Assembly (NCBI GenBank): GCA_035533015.1
Contig: DATLUQ010000047.1
Location: 1 to 64,000 of the forward strand
Direction of reading: 5' to 3'
Length of the DNA: 64,000 nucleotides
Source: Gemmatimonadaceae bacterium
GTDB lineage: Bacteria; Gemmatimonadota; Gemmatimonadetes; Gemmatimonadales; Gemmatimonadaceae
Shown in pieces: positions 48,718-58,512 of this stretch (position 1 is the stretch's first letter; every line of letters starts with the position of its first letter). A program made the translations under genes and the position numbers. A model generated the notes under the pieces. The model made no database searches. It saw nothing but the letters and a program-made list of their open reading frames with translations, and was not told the origin of the DNA.

Positions 48718-49926
48718 TCAGTCCCGGGTGACACTGAGGGCTACGGCATCGCCGCCGCCCAGACAGAGCGTGGCGAGTCCCGCGTGGACTCCGCGATCCT
48801 GCATGGCGTAGAGTAGCGTCGTGAGCACGCGCGCGCCGCTGGCCCCGATCGGGTGGCCGAGGGCGATCGCCCCGCCGTTGACGTTGACGCGATTCCAATC
48901 CCATCCGAGGCCGGCCCCGTCGGCCAGCGCCTGGGTGGCGAACGCCTCGTTTGCCTCGATCAGATCGTAGTCACCGATCTTCGTGCCGCTCTTCTTCATC
49001 AGGTTCTGCACCGCGAGGATCGGCGCGAAGAACAGCTCCTGAGGCTCCACGGCGCCGGTGGCGTAGCCATTGATGCGCGCCATGATCGTCAGCCCGTGCG
49101 CATTCGCGTAGGCCTCGGACGTCACGACCAGCGCGGCGCCGCCGTCGTTGAGGCTCGACGCATTCCCCGCCGTGACGCTCAACTCCTCGCTCTTGCTGGT
49201 CTTGTCGCCGAAGGCGGGGCGCAGCTTACCCAGCGACTCGGCGGTGGTGTCCTTGCGCGGGCTCTCGTCGGTATCGACGATGGTGGGGCCTTTGCGCCCA
49301 GGCACCTCGACCGGCACGATCTCGCCCTTGAACTTGCCGCTTTCCATGGCAGCCACGGCCTTGCGGTGCGAGTTCGCGGCGAACTCGTCCTGCATTTGCC
49401 GGGTGATCTTGGCCTTGCGCGCCGTGTACTCCGCGTGTCCGCCCATGTGCACGTCGCAGGCCGCGCACCAGAGCCCGTCGCGGATCATGCCGTCGACCAT
49501 CGTCTGGTCGCCGAGCTTCACGCCGTTTCGCATACCATATACGTAGTACGGGGCGTTGGACATCGATTCCTGGCCCCCGGCCACCACGACTTCGCGGTCG
49601 CCGGCCTTGATAGCCTGCGCGGCGAGCATGACGGCCTTGAGCCCCGAGCCGCACACCTTGTTGACGGTCAGGGCCGAGACGCCGGCGGGGATCCCCGCCT
49701 TGAGCTGGGCCTGTCGCGCGGGAGCCTGCCCCACGCCGCCCTGGATGACGTTGCCCATGATGACTTCCTGGATTTCGGAAGCCGGGACGCCGGCGCGTTC
49801 GAGCGCGCCTCTGATGGCCGCCGCGCCGAGATCGGGCGCGGAGAGCGTGGCAAGGCCGCCCAGGAATTTCCCGATAGGGGTTCGGGCGGCCGAAACGATG
49901 ACGGGAGTCGTGGAGGGGTTGGACAT
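48718..49926 (-). CDS. atoB: acetyl-CoA acetyltransferase (thiolase II)
   Basis: 402 residues. Active Cys in [18 protein letters not shown], second site [19 protein letters not shown] (His) and [16 protein letters not shown] (Cys). Condenses or cleaves acetoacetyl-CoA. First gene of a long minus-strand run thiolase-bioY-CPBP-hbd-acd-leudh, with short gaps to bioY. Slightly longer than typical (392) because of a 10-residue insert. Confidence 0.95.
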   Translation of the reverse strand: MSNPSTTPVIVSAARTPIGKFLGGLATLSAPDLGAAAIRGALERAGVPASEIQEVIMGNVIQGGVGQAPARQAQLKAGIPAGVSALTVNKVCGSGLKAVMLAAQAIKAGDREVVVAGGQESMSNAPYYVYGMRNGVKLGDQTMVDGMIRDGLWCAACDVHMGGHAEYTARKAKITRQMQDEFAANSHRKAVAAMESGKFKGEIVPVEVPGRKGPTIVDTDESPRKDTTAESLGKLRPAFGDKTSKSEELSVTAGNASSLNDGGAALVVTSEAYANAHGLTIMARINGYATGAVEPQELFFAPILAVQNLMKKSGTKIGDYDLIEANEAFATQALADGAGLGWDWNRVNVNGGAIALGHPIGASGARVLTTLLYAMQDRGVHAGLATLCLGGGDAVALSVTRD

Positions 49927-50006
49927 GGCTGGAAACTACAGGGGGGGCACAGGGCCGAAAAGGCGCTGGCAAAAACTGCGCCGGCGAGGACCGCGCCGGC
50001 GCGGCT

Positions 50007-51938
50007 CTAGAGCTTCCTCGCCTTCGCCTCGTCCACGACCCGGGCAATGAACTCGTCCACGAGCCCCACCTCCTGCTTCTTCCCTTCCCCGCGGGCGCGC
50101 ACCGCCACCATATCCGCCTCCGCCTCGCGCTTTCCGACCACCGCCATGTACGGCACCTTCATCATTTCGCCGTCGCGAATGCGGTAATTCAGGGTTTCCT
50201 TGCGGTCGTCGAGGTGGGCCCGGATACCCACGGCCCGCATCCGGCCCACGATCGCCTGCGCCACGTCGGCCACCTCGTCGGTGATCGGCAGCACGCGCAC
50301 CTGCTCGGGCGCCAGCCACACCGGGAAGGCGCCGGCGAAGTGCTCGATGAGGATGGCGATGAACCGCTCGAAACTGCCGCTCACCGCACGGTGGATCACC
50401 ACCGGCCGGTGCATCGTGTTGTCCTCGCCTACGTATTCGAGGTCGAACCGCTCAGGCGCGTTGTAGTCGAGCTGAATCGTGCCCAACTGCCACAGGCGGC
50501 CGATGGAGTCGGTGACGTCGAAGTCGATCTTGGGGCCATAGAACGCGCCGTCGCCTGGCTTCAGTTCATACGGCATCCCGGTGGCTTCGAGCGCCGACCG
50601 CAGCGCGCCCTCGGCTCGATCCCAGAGGGCGTCATCGCCGATGCGCGTTTCGGGGCGCGTCGCGAACCGCACCGTGGCCGTGAGGCCGAACGTCTTGTAG
50701 TAATCGAGAATCAGGCCGGCGAGAAAGCGCACCTCATCGGCGATCTGGTCTTCGGTGAGGAAGATGTGGCAGTCATCCTGCTGGAACTGGCGCACGCGCG
50801 TGAGCCCGGAGAGCGCACCCGTCACCTCATTACGGTGCAGCACGTCGAAGGTCGCCAGGCGGAGCGGCAGTTCGCGATAGGAATGCTTCTTGGCCAGGTA
50901 CAGCAGGTAGTGCGACGGGCAGTTCATGGGCTTGAGCGACATGTCATGCTCCTGCGTCTCGGTGTCGAGCACGAGGAACATGTTCTCGCGGTACTTGCCC
51001 CAGTGTCCCGAGATCTCCCACAGCCCCTTGTTGTACAGCAGCGGCGTGCGCACTTCCTGAAACTTGTCGCGCTGCAGCTCGCGGACGTAATCCACCAGCG
51101 CGTTGTAGATCGTGGTGCCGCGCTCGGTCCAGAACGGAGCCCCCGGCGAGAACTGGTGAAACAGGAACAGATCCAGTTGCTTGCCGAGCACTCGGTGGTC
51201 GCGGCGCTTGGCCTCCTCGATCCGGTGCAGGTACGCGTCGAGGTCCTCCTTCTTGAACCAGGCCGTCCCATAGATGCGCTGCAGCATCTGACGGTGCTCG
51301 TCGCCCCGCCAGTAGGCGCCCGCCGTGTGCAGCAGCTTGAAGTGCTTGAGGTGGGACGTGTCGGGCACGTGCGGGCCGCGGCATAGGTCTACGAACGGGC
51401 CGTCGGTGTAGGTCGAGATCACCTCGTCCTCCCCCAGTTCGCTCAGGCGCTCGAGCTTGAGCGGGTCGTCGGCGAACACCTGCTCGGCCTCGCGGCGCGA
51501 GACCTCGGCGCGCACGAACGGCAGTTTCTCGCGCACCACCTTGGCCATCTCCTCCTCGAAGCGGACCAGATCCTCGGGGGTGAACGGGTGCTCCACCTCG
51601 AAGTCGTAGTAAAAGCCGTCCTCGATGGAAGGGCCGAAGCCGATCTTCGCCTCGGGGCGCACGCGCCGTACGGCCGTGGCCAGTAGATGGGCCGTGGAGT
51701 GGCGCAGCACGTCGAGCGCCCTGGCGTCCCGGGACGTGAGCACGCGGAACGTTCCGCTCTCGCGCAGCGGCGTCATCAGGTCCTGCACCTTGCCGTTCAC
51801 CTCGACCGCGACCGCTGCCTGCAGCAGCCGTTCGCCGATCGACCTGACCACCTCACCGGGGAGCGTGCCGGGCGCGACGTCGCGTGTCGCGCCGTCGGGC
51901 AGCGTGAGCGTCAGCATGTCCGAAGGCCGATCGATCAT
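50007..51938 (-). CDS. thrS: threonyl-tRNA synthetase
   Basis: 643 residues from ATG at 51938; a Met at 51917 is the alternative. TGS domain at the N-terminus, editing-domain motifs HSTAHLLATAVRRVRPEAKI and Cys in CRGPHVPDTSHLKHFKLLH, class II catalytic core (MSLKPMNCPSHYLLYLAK; RYRELPLRLATFD-like; RVRQFQQDDCHIF; LGTIQLDYNAPERFDLEY) and anticodon domain (PVWLAPEQVRVLPITDEV). Full length, editing motif intact. Confidence 0.98.
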   Translation of the reverse strand: MIDRPSDMLTLTLPDGATRDVAPGTLPGEVVRSIGERLLQAAVAVEVNGKVQDLMTPLRESGTFRVLTSRDARALDVLRHSTAHLLATAVRRVRPEAKIGFGPSIEDGFYYDFEVEHPFTPEDLVRFEEEMAKVVREKLPFVRAEVSRREAEQVFADDPLKLERLSELGEDEVISTYTDGPFVDLCRGPHVPDTSHLKHFKLLHTAGAYWRGDEHRQMLQRIYGTAWFKKEDLDAYLHRIEEAKRRDHRVLGKQLDLFLFHQFSPGAPFWTERGTTIYNALVDYVRELQRDKFQEVRTPLLYNKGLWEISGHWGKYRENMFLVLDTETQEHDMSLKPMNCPSHYLLYLAKKHSYRELPLRLATFDVLHRNEVTGALSGLTRVRQFQQDDCHIFLTEDQIADEVRFLAGLILDYYKTFGLTATVRFATRPETRIGDDALWDRAEGALRSALEATGMPYELKPGDGAFYGPKIDFDVTDSIGRLWQLGTIQLDYNAPERFDLEYVGEDNTMHRPVVIHRAVSGSFERFIAILIEHFAGAFPVWLAPEQVRVLPITDEVADVAQAIVGRMRAVGIRAHLDDRKETLNYRIRDGEMMKVPYMAVVGKREAEADMVAVRARGEGKKQEVGLVDEFIARVVDEAKARKL

Positions 51939-51952
51939 CGTTCCATACGTGT

Positions 51953-52108
51953 TTAGAGAAGCGGCGTCAGGAAGCGCTCGTACCGGAAGTACAACGCGAG
52001 TCCACCGAGGATCACCAGTCCGATCACGGCCCACGCGACGATGCGCGACGCCGGGAACTCCTCGGCCTCGACTTCCTCTTCCTTCTGGTACAGCCGGGAA
52101 ACGCGCAT
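51953..52108 (-). CDS. 51-residue single-pass membrane protein upstream of thrS
   Basis: ATG at 52108 to TAA at 51953. A charged N-terminus (VSRLYQKEEEVEAEEFPASR) is followed by one membrane helix (IVAWAVIGLVILGGLALYF) and RYERFLTPLL. Its stop lies 14 bases from the thrS start, so the two are probably cotranscribed. Acidic head with a tail anchor suggests a small scaffold; no family recognised. Confidence 0.6.
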   Translation of the reverse strand: MRVSRLYQKEEEVEAEEFPASRIVAWAVIGLVILGGLALYFRYERFLTPLL

Positions 52109-52354
52109 CGAGGGGCCGGGGTGTGATGTGGGCGCCGGAAGGTCGCCGAACGCCGTGTTTCAAGTTATCGTTCCGGAGCAGCCTCCGCCACGGGCATCCC
52201 CGCATGGGTCACCGTGCATACACGCGACCCGGCGGGGAGTGTGGGGACCGCTCGTGCATGAAGGACGCGGGACGCGGAGCAGGGCGCCGGGATCGTGCCT
52301 TGACGCGCGAATGACCTGAGACGCTCGAAAAAGCGACCCGGCACACCGCCTGCC

Positions 52355-53617
52355 CTATCCGCCAGTTCCTGCCGCGCGCACTCCGCCGGCGCGTATCTCC
52401 GGACAGTTGTGAAGCCGGGGAAGGCAGACGGTAACGTATGTCGAGTCGGCAGCGGTGTCCGGAACCTGGTCGACCACGTGCAACGTCAAGTATCCGGATT
52501 CCGTGGGGGAACCCGAGAGCGAGGATCCGCTACCGAACAGCGTCCCCGTCCACCACCAGGTATAGGGTGGCTCGCCTGCGTGCGCGAGGTCGGCATCCCA
52601 AAACCCGACCGTGCCCGAATCGATCTGGGTCGGACCGTCAATGTAGGGAGCGACCAGTTGGTATGGTGCCGTCGAAACGGCCAGGAAGGCGGTCGTGGCA
52701 GTCGTGTCCACCCCGAATCCGCATTGCGGCGACGAGCTAGTATCGACTTCTGGCCCCCAGCTGGGCGTGATAATCCCGTTGTCCTGATAGAGCGCAATAC
52801 TGGTAAACTTGAGGCCGCCCCACGGGAATTGTCCGCAATTCGTGAGGCCATATACCTCCAGTACTCCCCCGTACCCATTCTTGAAATCGTCGTCAAAGTC
52901 GGCGCCTGTCATGATCGTGGTGTCCCGCAGCGTCTTATCGATGGAATACAACTCCCAGTCGCATCCGCCGCCACCGCAGGTTATCGGTACAATTCGACCG
53001 CGGAGTGAGTCCCCCGGGTTCGGGTAGACAATCGACGCGCTATAGCCAAGCACGTGAGCACCAACCCACCAATTGGTGAACGACCAGTAGTTGCCTCCAA
53101 AGGAATTATTGTAGCCCCACTGCAAGACCGGCTGCAGGATATAGCTCGGATCTTCGATGGCCGGGAACGTGTAAAGCAGATCCCCTCCGCTGTACGACGA
53201 GTCCGGATTGGATGGGACGCCCCAATCCGCATCGATCTCGCGAAACGTGTGCCCTACCGCGGCGTACTCTTTCGAGTCTTCGATCCATCCATTGTCGGCC
53301 GGAGGCAGCAAGGGCGGCCGCCACGGATGCCCCGATGATTTGATAGTGTCATTCATCGCTGCCGCACATCCGACCGGACGCGTAATGCTCCCGTCGGCAT
53401 GTTGGACCGAACCGTCGGGATGCCATGTCGCGCCCCGCGGGACCTCGATCACGCAGCCCTGCGGATAAAGTCCGAATGGCGTCCGGACCATGCCGGAGGG
53501 CATGGACGCGACTGAGTGCGCCCGAACCAGTGGCGCCATGATGGAGGGGCGTGTGGCCGAGTCTGTGCACGAGGCGAGCAAGACGGCACCGACAAACAGC
53601 GGGAGCTTTGAACGCAT
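52355..53617 (-). CDS. secreted lipoprotein, aromatic-rich, family not recognised
   Basis: 420 residues from ATG at 53617. Signal with lipobox LLASC (Cys16). The central part (about 180-330) is rich in Trp, Tyr, Gly and Asp (ILQPVLQWGYNNSFGGNYWS; SFTNWWVGAHVLGY; NPGDSLRGRI; LTNCGQFPWGGLKFTS), suggestive of an extracellular beta-sandwich, possibly distantly like neprosin-type domains, which I cannot confirm. C-terminal Ig-like part (IDGPTQIDSGTVGFWDAD). Less GC-rich than neighbours. The upstream 246 bases to the small membrane gene hold nothing recognised. Confidence 0.6.
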   Translation of the reverse strand: MRSKLPLFVGAVLLASCTDSATRPSIMAPLVRAHSVASMPSGMVRTPFGLYPQGCVIEVPRGATWHPDGSVQHADGSITRPVGCAAAMNDTIKSSGHPWRPPLLPPADNGWIEDSKEYAAVGHTFREIDADWGVPSNPDSSYSGGDLLYTFPAIEDPSYILQPVLQWGYNNSFGGNYWSFTNWWVGAHVLGYSASIVYPNPGDSLRGRIVPITCGGGGCDWELYSIDKTLRDTTIMTGADFDDDFKNGYGGVLEVYGLTNCGQFPWGGLKFTSIALYQDNGIITPSWGPEVDTSSSPQCGFGVDTTATTAFLAVSTAPYQLVAPYIDGPTQIDSGTVGFWDADLAHAGEPPYTWWWTGTLFGSGSSLSGSPTESGYLTLHVVDQVPDTAADSTYVTVCLPRLHNCPEIRAGGVRAAGTGG

Positions 53618-53778
53618 ATGGAATCCATCTCCGCTGATTGAAAAGCCAACGGCGCAGTGATCACAGTTTTCGCGTCTGGCATTTCCAAGCACACCGCCAA
53701 CCGGCGTGCCACTACGCTTGATCGTGGCGCCGCGGCCGCACGGCCGCCGATGCCACGATCCTCACCACAGGCCGTTAC

Positions 53779-54168
53779 TTAGTGTTCGTGAAGGTCCACC
53801 GGCTGCTCGGGAATCGGGGTACCCGGCGCGTAGAAGTACACGGTCGCTACCGTGTCCGCCCGCGCGCCGGTCGAGTCGGTCGCCGAGAATGCGCAAGGCA
53901 CGCGGCCATTCGACACCGAACCCATCGTGGCCGCAGATACTTGCAGAAACGTGAAATAGTCGCCGTCCCCGTTCGTCACGGATGTCGCAGCCGCACTGTC
54001 GGTGGGACATGACACGGATACTGCGATCCCCGGAACCAGCGCCCCCGAAGGGCTCAAGAGCCGCCCGGCGACCTCGGCGATACCGGGGCTCGGATCCGTC
54101 GGATCGGAATGGCCACAGGCCATACACAGCACGACGGACGCCACGATCAACTGACAAGGCACTCGCAT
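53779..54168 (-). CDS. small lipoprotein with carboxypeptidase-regulatory-like domain
   Basis: 129 residues from ATG at 54168. Lipobox near VVLCMAC. The mature part (IAEVAGRLLSPSGALVPGIA; NGDGDYFTFLQVSAATMG) has the pattern of a CarboxypepD_reg/transthyretin-like fold. Downstream neighbour is the large secreted lipoprotein on the same strand. Role unknown. A TATAAT lies at 54225-54230 on the minus strand. Confidence 0.6.
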   Translation of the reverse strand: MRVPCQLIVASVVLCMACGHSDPTDPSPGIAEVAGRLLSPSGALVPGIAVSVSCPTDSAAATSVTNGDGDYFTFLQVSAATMGSVSNGRVPCAFSATDSTGARADTVATVYFYAPGTPIPEQPVDLHEH

Positions 54169-55121
54169 AGTTGCAACTCCGCATTGATGTTGCCTGCTCG
54201 TGTAACGGCGTCGCCACCTCCCGTATTATATGCATATTTACAACTTAGGACGCAGACGATCTTGGGTACGTACCTCTCCGCAAGTAAAGTGCAAAGAATG
54301 ACTTGGCGTGTGCCTTCCGCCGCTGGCTGGCGATCCCGAAATTCCGTCGTATGAGAGGATGCGCGCGGATCTTGATGTCACGCCGCGCCGTCGGGATTCG
54401 CGGATACCCCGACGATTGGAACGGACATCGCTACGGACGTGAGGGTGAGGGCCGGAATGGCGCCGCGGATGAGCGAGGCCCCGCAAGCGCGTGGGGCGGG
54501 GATCGCACGCGCCGGGGCGTCGCTGCGAGCGCGGCTCCGAGGGCGTGCCCACGAGCGCGCCCGCCCGACACGTCACCGAGTCCAGTGTCAACACCGGAAT
54601 AGAATTGCGCACTCCCAGCTTCTGAGCAATTTCACGCCGCTGCTTACATCCAGAAGGTGAAAGGCCAACTCGATGTACGTCCAGGCCTTCAGGCGGCGCA
54701 CCAGAATGGGCCGAAGCATCTGCTCCCCGGCCAGTTTTGCGCGCCCCTTCCGGGCATTGGTCCGGAACCCGGCTTCGAGGTCCGGCTTCGAGGTCTTGCT
54801 GAACGGCCGCGGTCAGCGCAGGTTGAGCATCCAGCGGCGTGCACAAGGCCGCCAGGTCGCCGCGTGCGCGGGTGCGATCCACGGCGCGGTCGGGGGCAGT
54901 TTGGGGCGAAGAGTGACGGATTCGGCGGCGCCTCCCCGTGATGCGATTGGACGCCCCGATAACGCCAGCGTACATCGACATCGGAAGACTACGTTTCCCG
55001 GATGCGTCACTCGCGTCCAGGCCATTTTGGTCTCAATGAGAGTTTCACGAGCGGCCCGAGCTGGCGAGTCTCGACACAGAGGCGATGAATGCTACGACTC
55101 AAACTGGCCCCCTGACCCCGC
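54169..55121. other. gene-poor stretch with a transposase remnant
   Basis: About 950 bases without an intact gene. It contains an IS transposase fragment on the minus strand (54588-54812, separate entry), a tandem AGGTCCGGCTTCG/AGGTCTT-like near repeat around 54778-54797, and an A+T-rich segment near 54220-54260. Confidence 0.5.
54588..54812 (-). pseudogene. transposase N-terminal remnant (DUF772-like)
   Basis: An open stretch bounded by stops on both sides translates to KTSKPDLEAGFRTNARKGRA, KLAGEQMLRPILVRRLKAW and TYIELAFHLLDVSSGVKLL. This resembles the DUF772-type N-terminus of IS5/ISNCY-class transposases (xLxxEQxLRxxLLxxLxxxxYxELAFxLxD). The catalytic domain and terminal repeats are not seen. 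Confidence 0.5.
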
Positions 55122-55589
55122 ATGTCTACACCACACGAATCGCACGACCGCTCCACCCCCGGCTCCCAGATCGCGAGCATTCTCGTGGGCGGGGCGCTGG
55201 GCGTGGGCGTGGGCTTGGTGCTCGCGCAGACGCTCGGCGGCACATCGGGAATCGCGACGCGGCTCTCGCGCCGCACGCCCACCCCCGCCGGCCTCGAGCC
55301 GGGCTTCGACGCCGACGACGAGGAGCCAGACGACCCATTCGCGGACGCGTGGGAACGGTCGGACGACGACGCGGACGACACATTGGGTGAACGCGTGCTC
55401 GAGGCGTTCGCCAATGACCCCATCCTGTCCGGCCGCGCCGTCGATATCGAAGCGCACCCGGGGGCCGCCGTCGAACTGAGCGGCTCGGTGGATACGCTGC
55501 ACGAGATCGCGTACGCCGGCACCCTCGCCGGTGGGGTGCCGGGGGTGGACCACGTGATCAACCGGCTGCGCGTCGATCGCAACGCATAG
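55122..55589 (+). CDS. BON-domain protein
   Basis: 155 residues. Start has a weak hydrophobic segment (IASILVGGALGVGVGLVLAQ) that may be a membrane anchor, then an acidic linker, then a BON domain at about 90-153 (LGERVLEAFANDPILSGRAV; VELSGSVDTLHEIAYAG; GVPGVDHVINRLRV). BON proteins bind phospholipid or sit at envelopes. Precedes valS by 134 bases. Confidence 0.72.
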   Translation: MSTPHESHDRSTPGSQIASILVGGALGVGVGLVLAQTLGGTSGIATRLSRRTPTPAGLEPGFDADDEEPDDPFADAWERSDDDADDTLGERVLEAFANDPILSGRAVDIEAHPGAAVELSGSVDTLHEIAYAGTLAGGVPGVDHVINRLRVDRNA

Positions 55590-55722
55590 CGCGGCGCGCG
55601 GGCGCACCGGCGCCGAGTCTGCGCGATCTTCCGCCCATGCCCGCCCGCCGCGGGCTCTTCATGCCCCTCCCACGCAGCGTTAGCTTTAGAGTTCCCCGCG
55701 ATCACCCCGGCGACTCGACCTG

Positions 55723-58512
55723 ATGGCCAGCTCCACCACGGAACTCCCCGACCACTACGATCCCGCCTCCACGGAGTCGGAGATCTACCGCCGCTGGCGC
55801 GACGCCGGTGCGTTCGGCGCCGACGCCGGCGCGTCGCGCCGCGCGGGCGGCGACCGCGAGCCGTTCACGCTCGTCATGCCGCCGCCCAACGTCACCGCGG
55901 TGCTCCACGTGGGCCACGGGCTCAACAATACCGTGCAGGACGTGATCGTCCGCTGGGCACGCATGCAGGCCGGCACCGAAGCGCTGTGGGTGCCCGGCAC
56001 CGACCACGCCGGCATCGCCACGCAGAACGTCATCGAGAAGCAACTCACCGTCGAAGGCAAGACGCGCTTCGACCTGGGGCGCGCCGCGTTCGTCGAACGC
56101 ACCGAGGCCTTCGTGGCGCAGACCGGCGGCACCATCCTCGAGCAGTTGGCCGCGCTCGGTTGTTCCGCCGACTGGTTGCGCACCGCCTATACGTTCAGCC
56201 CCTCCCTCTCGCGCGGCGTGCGCGAGGCGTTCGTGCGCCTGTTCGACGACGGCCTCATCTACCGCGGCCACCGCGTCATCCACTGGTGCCCGCGGTGCCT
56301 CACCTCCCTCAGCGACGAGGAGGCGGAGTTCCAGGAAGAGACCGGCACGCTATACCACGTGGCGTACCCGGTCTCGGGCCAGCCATCCCGCACCGTCGTC
56401 GTGGCGACGACCCGTCCCGAGACGATGCTCGGCGACGTGGCCGTGGCGGTGAATCCGGCCGACGACCGCTACCGCGACCTCGTTGGGAAATCGGTGCGGC
56501 TTCCGATCGTGGACCGCGACATTCCGGTGATCGCCGACGAGTACGCCGATCCCACGTTCGGTACCGGCGTGGTGAAGATCACGCCCGCGCACGACGCCAA
56601 CGACTTCGAGGTGGGCCGGCGCCACCGCCTCACGATGCCGGTGGTGATCGACGAGACCGCGCACATGACGGAAGTGGCCGACGCGGACGGACGCGTGCCG
56701 CCGTGGCTCGCGGGGCTCGACCGGTTCGAGGCGCGCGACCAGATCGTCGAAGCGCTGCGCCGGTCGGGCGCTCTCGTCAAGACCGAGACGCACCGCCACA
56801 ACGTGCGCCACTGCTACCGCTGCGACACGGTGGTGGAACCGCGACTCTCCGATCAGTGGTTCGTGAAGATGGCGCCGCTCGCCAAGCCGGCGCTCGACGC
56901 GGTGCGCACGGGCGCCATCCGCATCCTCCCCGAACGGTGGGAGGCCGTGTACGTGAACTGGCTTGAGAACATCCGCGACTGGAACATTTCGCGGCAGCTC
57001 TGGTGGGGGCATCGCGTGCCCGTATGGTACTGCGACGAGTGCGATCCGCCCAACGTGTTCGCCAGCCGCGAGGACCTCACCGAATGCCCCAACTGCGGCT
57101 GCCCGGTGCGCCAGGACGAGGACGTGCTCGATACCTGGTTCTCGTCGTGGCTGTGGCCCATCTCGACCCTTGGCTGGCCCGACGCACAGGCGCCCGATCT
57201 GAAGGCGTTCTACCCCACGGACGTGCTCGTCACAGCCCCGGAGATCCTGTTCTTCTGGGTGGCGCGCATGATCATGGCCGGCTACCAGTTCGAGGGCCGC
57301 GCCCCGTTCCACACCGTCCTGTTGCACGGCACGGTGCGCGACACGAACCACGTGAAGATGTCCAAGTCGCTGGGCAACGGCATCGACCCGCTGGACGTGA
57401 TCCGGCTGTACGGCGCCGACGCCCTGCGGTGGACGCTGATCTCCGGCATGGGCCTCGGGGCCGACGTCATTCTCGATCCAAGCGATCTCGAGAAGTCGTT
57501 CGCCACGGGGCGCAACTTCGCCACCAAGCTCTGGAACATCGGACGTTTTCTGTTGGCCAACGTGGGCGATGCCCCCGTGCCCGCCCTCGATGCGATCGCG
57601 CCTGACCGGCTCACCCGCGCCGACACGTGGATTCTGGCGCGGCTCGATGCCGCGATCGCCGAGTGCGACGCGGCGCTGGGACCACTCCGTCCGACCCAAC
57701 CGACCGCGGGAACCGACGGCGTGGCCTGGCGCCCCGAGCAGCGCTACCAGGGCATGCGCCTCAACGAGTACGCCGAGACGGCTCGGCGGTTCGTGTGGAG
57801 CGAACTGGCCGACTGGTACGTGGAGGCGATCAAGGGGCGGCTGGCCGGCGGCGGCAACGACGGCGAGGTGGCGCGGGCCGTGCTCGTGCACGCGTTCGAC
57901 CGGGCGCTGCGCCTGCTCCACCCGATCGTGCCATTCATTACTGAATCCATATGGCAGCGGCTGCCGTCGCGCCCCGCGGGCGCGCTGCTGATGCGCGCGG
58001 CGTGGCCGGTGGCGGGGAACCGGGGCGGGACGGGCGCGGCGGAGTTCGAGCTGGTGCGGGAGGCGGTGAACGCGCTGCGTCAGGTGCGGGCGGAGTACGC
58101 CATCGCCCCCGGCAAGACCATCCCCGCCACCGTGATACCGGCGGACGGCGCCGTGCGCTCCCACGTGTTCGCCGATGAGACGGTCACGATCGAGCGGCTG
58201 GCCCGCGTGTCGCTCTCGGTGGCCGCGGCACCGCCACCCGGTGCCGCTTCGGCGGTGCTCCTGCGCGACGGATCTGAGATCAGCGTGCCCCTGGCCGGCC
58301 TCATCGACGTCGACAAGGAATGCGCGCGACTGGTGGCCGACCTCACCGGACTGGAAAGGCAGATCGGCGCGCTCGAGGGGCGCCTCGGCAACGAGAAGTT
58401 CACCGCCAAGGCGCCCCCCGCCGTCGTGCAGAGCGAACGCGATAAGCTGCTCGAGTGGACTGCGCGTCGGGATCAGCTTCGCCGCAAAGTCGAGGCGCTG
58501 TGCGGCGGCTGA
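55723..58512 (+). CDS. valS: valyl-tRNA synthetase
   Basis: 929 residues. Class I signature PPPNVTAVLHVGHGLNNT (HIGH as HVGH), CP1 editing region (TTRPETMLGDVAVAVNP), zinc-like Cys knots (CDECDPPN ... CPNCGCPV), WDIRQLWWGHRVP-type motif (NISRQLWWGHRVPVW), KMSKSLGNGIDP, and the valyl-specific C-terminal coiled coil (TGLERQIGALEGRLGNEKFT). Charges tRNA-Val. Complete. Confidence 0.98.
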   Translation: MASSTTELPDHYDPASTESEIYRRWRDAGAFGADAGASRRAGGDREPFTLVMPPPNVTAVLHVGHGLNNTVQDVIVRWARMQAGTEALWVPGTDHAGIATQNVIEKQLTVEGKTRFDLGRAAFVERTEAFVAQTGGTILEQLAALGCSADWLRTAYTFSPSLSRGVREAFVRLFDDGLIYRGHRVIHWCPRCLTSLSDEEAEFQEETGTLYHVAYPVSGQPSRTVVVATTRPETMLGDVAVAVNPADDRYRDLVGKSVRLPIVDRDIPVIADEYADPTFGTGVVKITPAHDANDFEVGRRHRLTMPVVIDETAHMTEVADADGRVPPWLAGLDRFEARDQIVEALRRSGALVKTETHRHNVRHCYRCDTVVEPRLSDQWFVKMAPLAKPALDAVRTGAIRILPERWEAVYVNWLENIRDWNISRQLWWGHRVPVWYCDECDPPNVFASREDLTECPNCGCPVRQDEDVLDTWFSSWLWPISTLGWPDAQAPDLKAFYPTDVLVTAPEILFFWVARMIMAGYQFEGRAPFHTVLLHGTVRDTNHVKMSKSLGNGIDPLDVIRLYGADALRWTLISGMGLGADVILDPSDLEKSFATGRNFATKLWNIGRFLLANVGDAPVPALDAIAPDRLTRADTWILARLDAAIAECDAALGPLRPTQPTAGTDGVAWRPEQRYQGMRLNEYAETARRFVWSELADWYVEAIKGRLAGGGNDGEVARAVLVHAFDRALRLLHPIVPFITESIWQRLPSRPAGALLMRAAWPVAGNRGGTGAAEFELVREAVNALRQVRAEYAIAPGKTIPATVIPADGAVRSHVFADETVTIERLARVSLSVAAAPPPGAASAVLLRDGSEISVPLAGLIDVDKECARLVADLTGLERQIGALEGRLGNEKFTAKAPPAVVQSERDKLLEWTARRDQLRRKVEALCGG

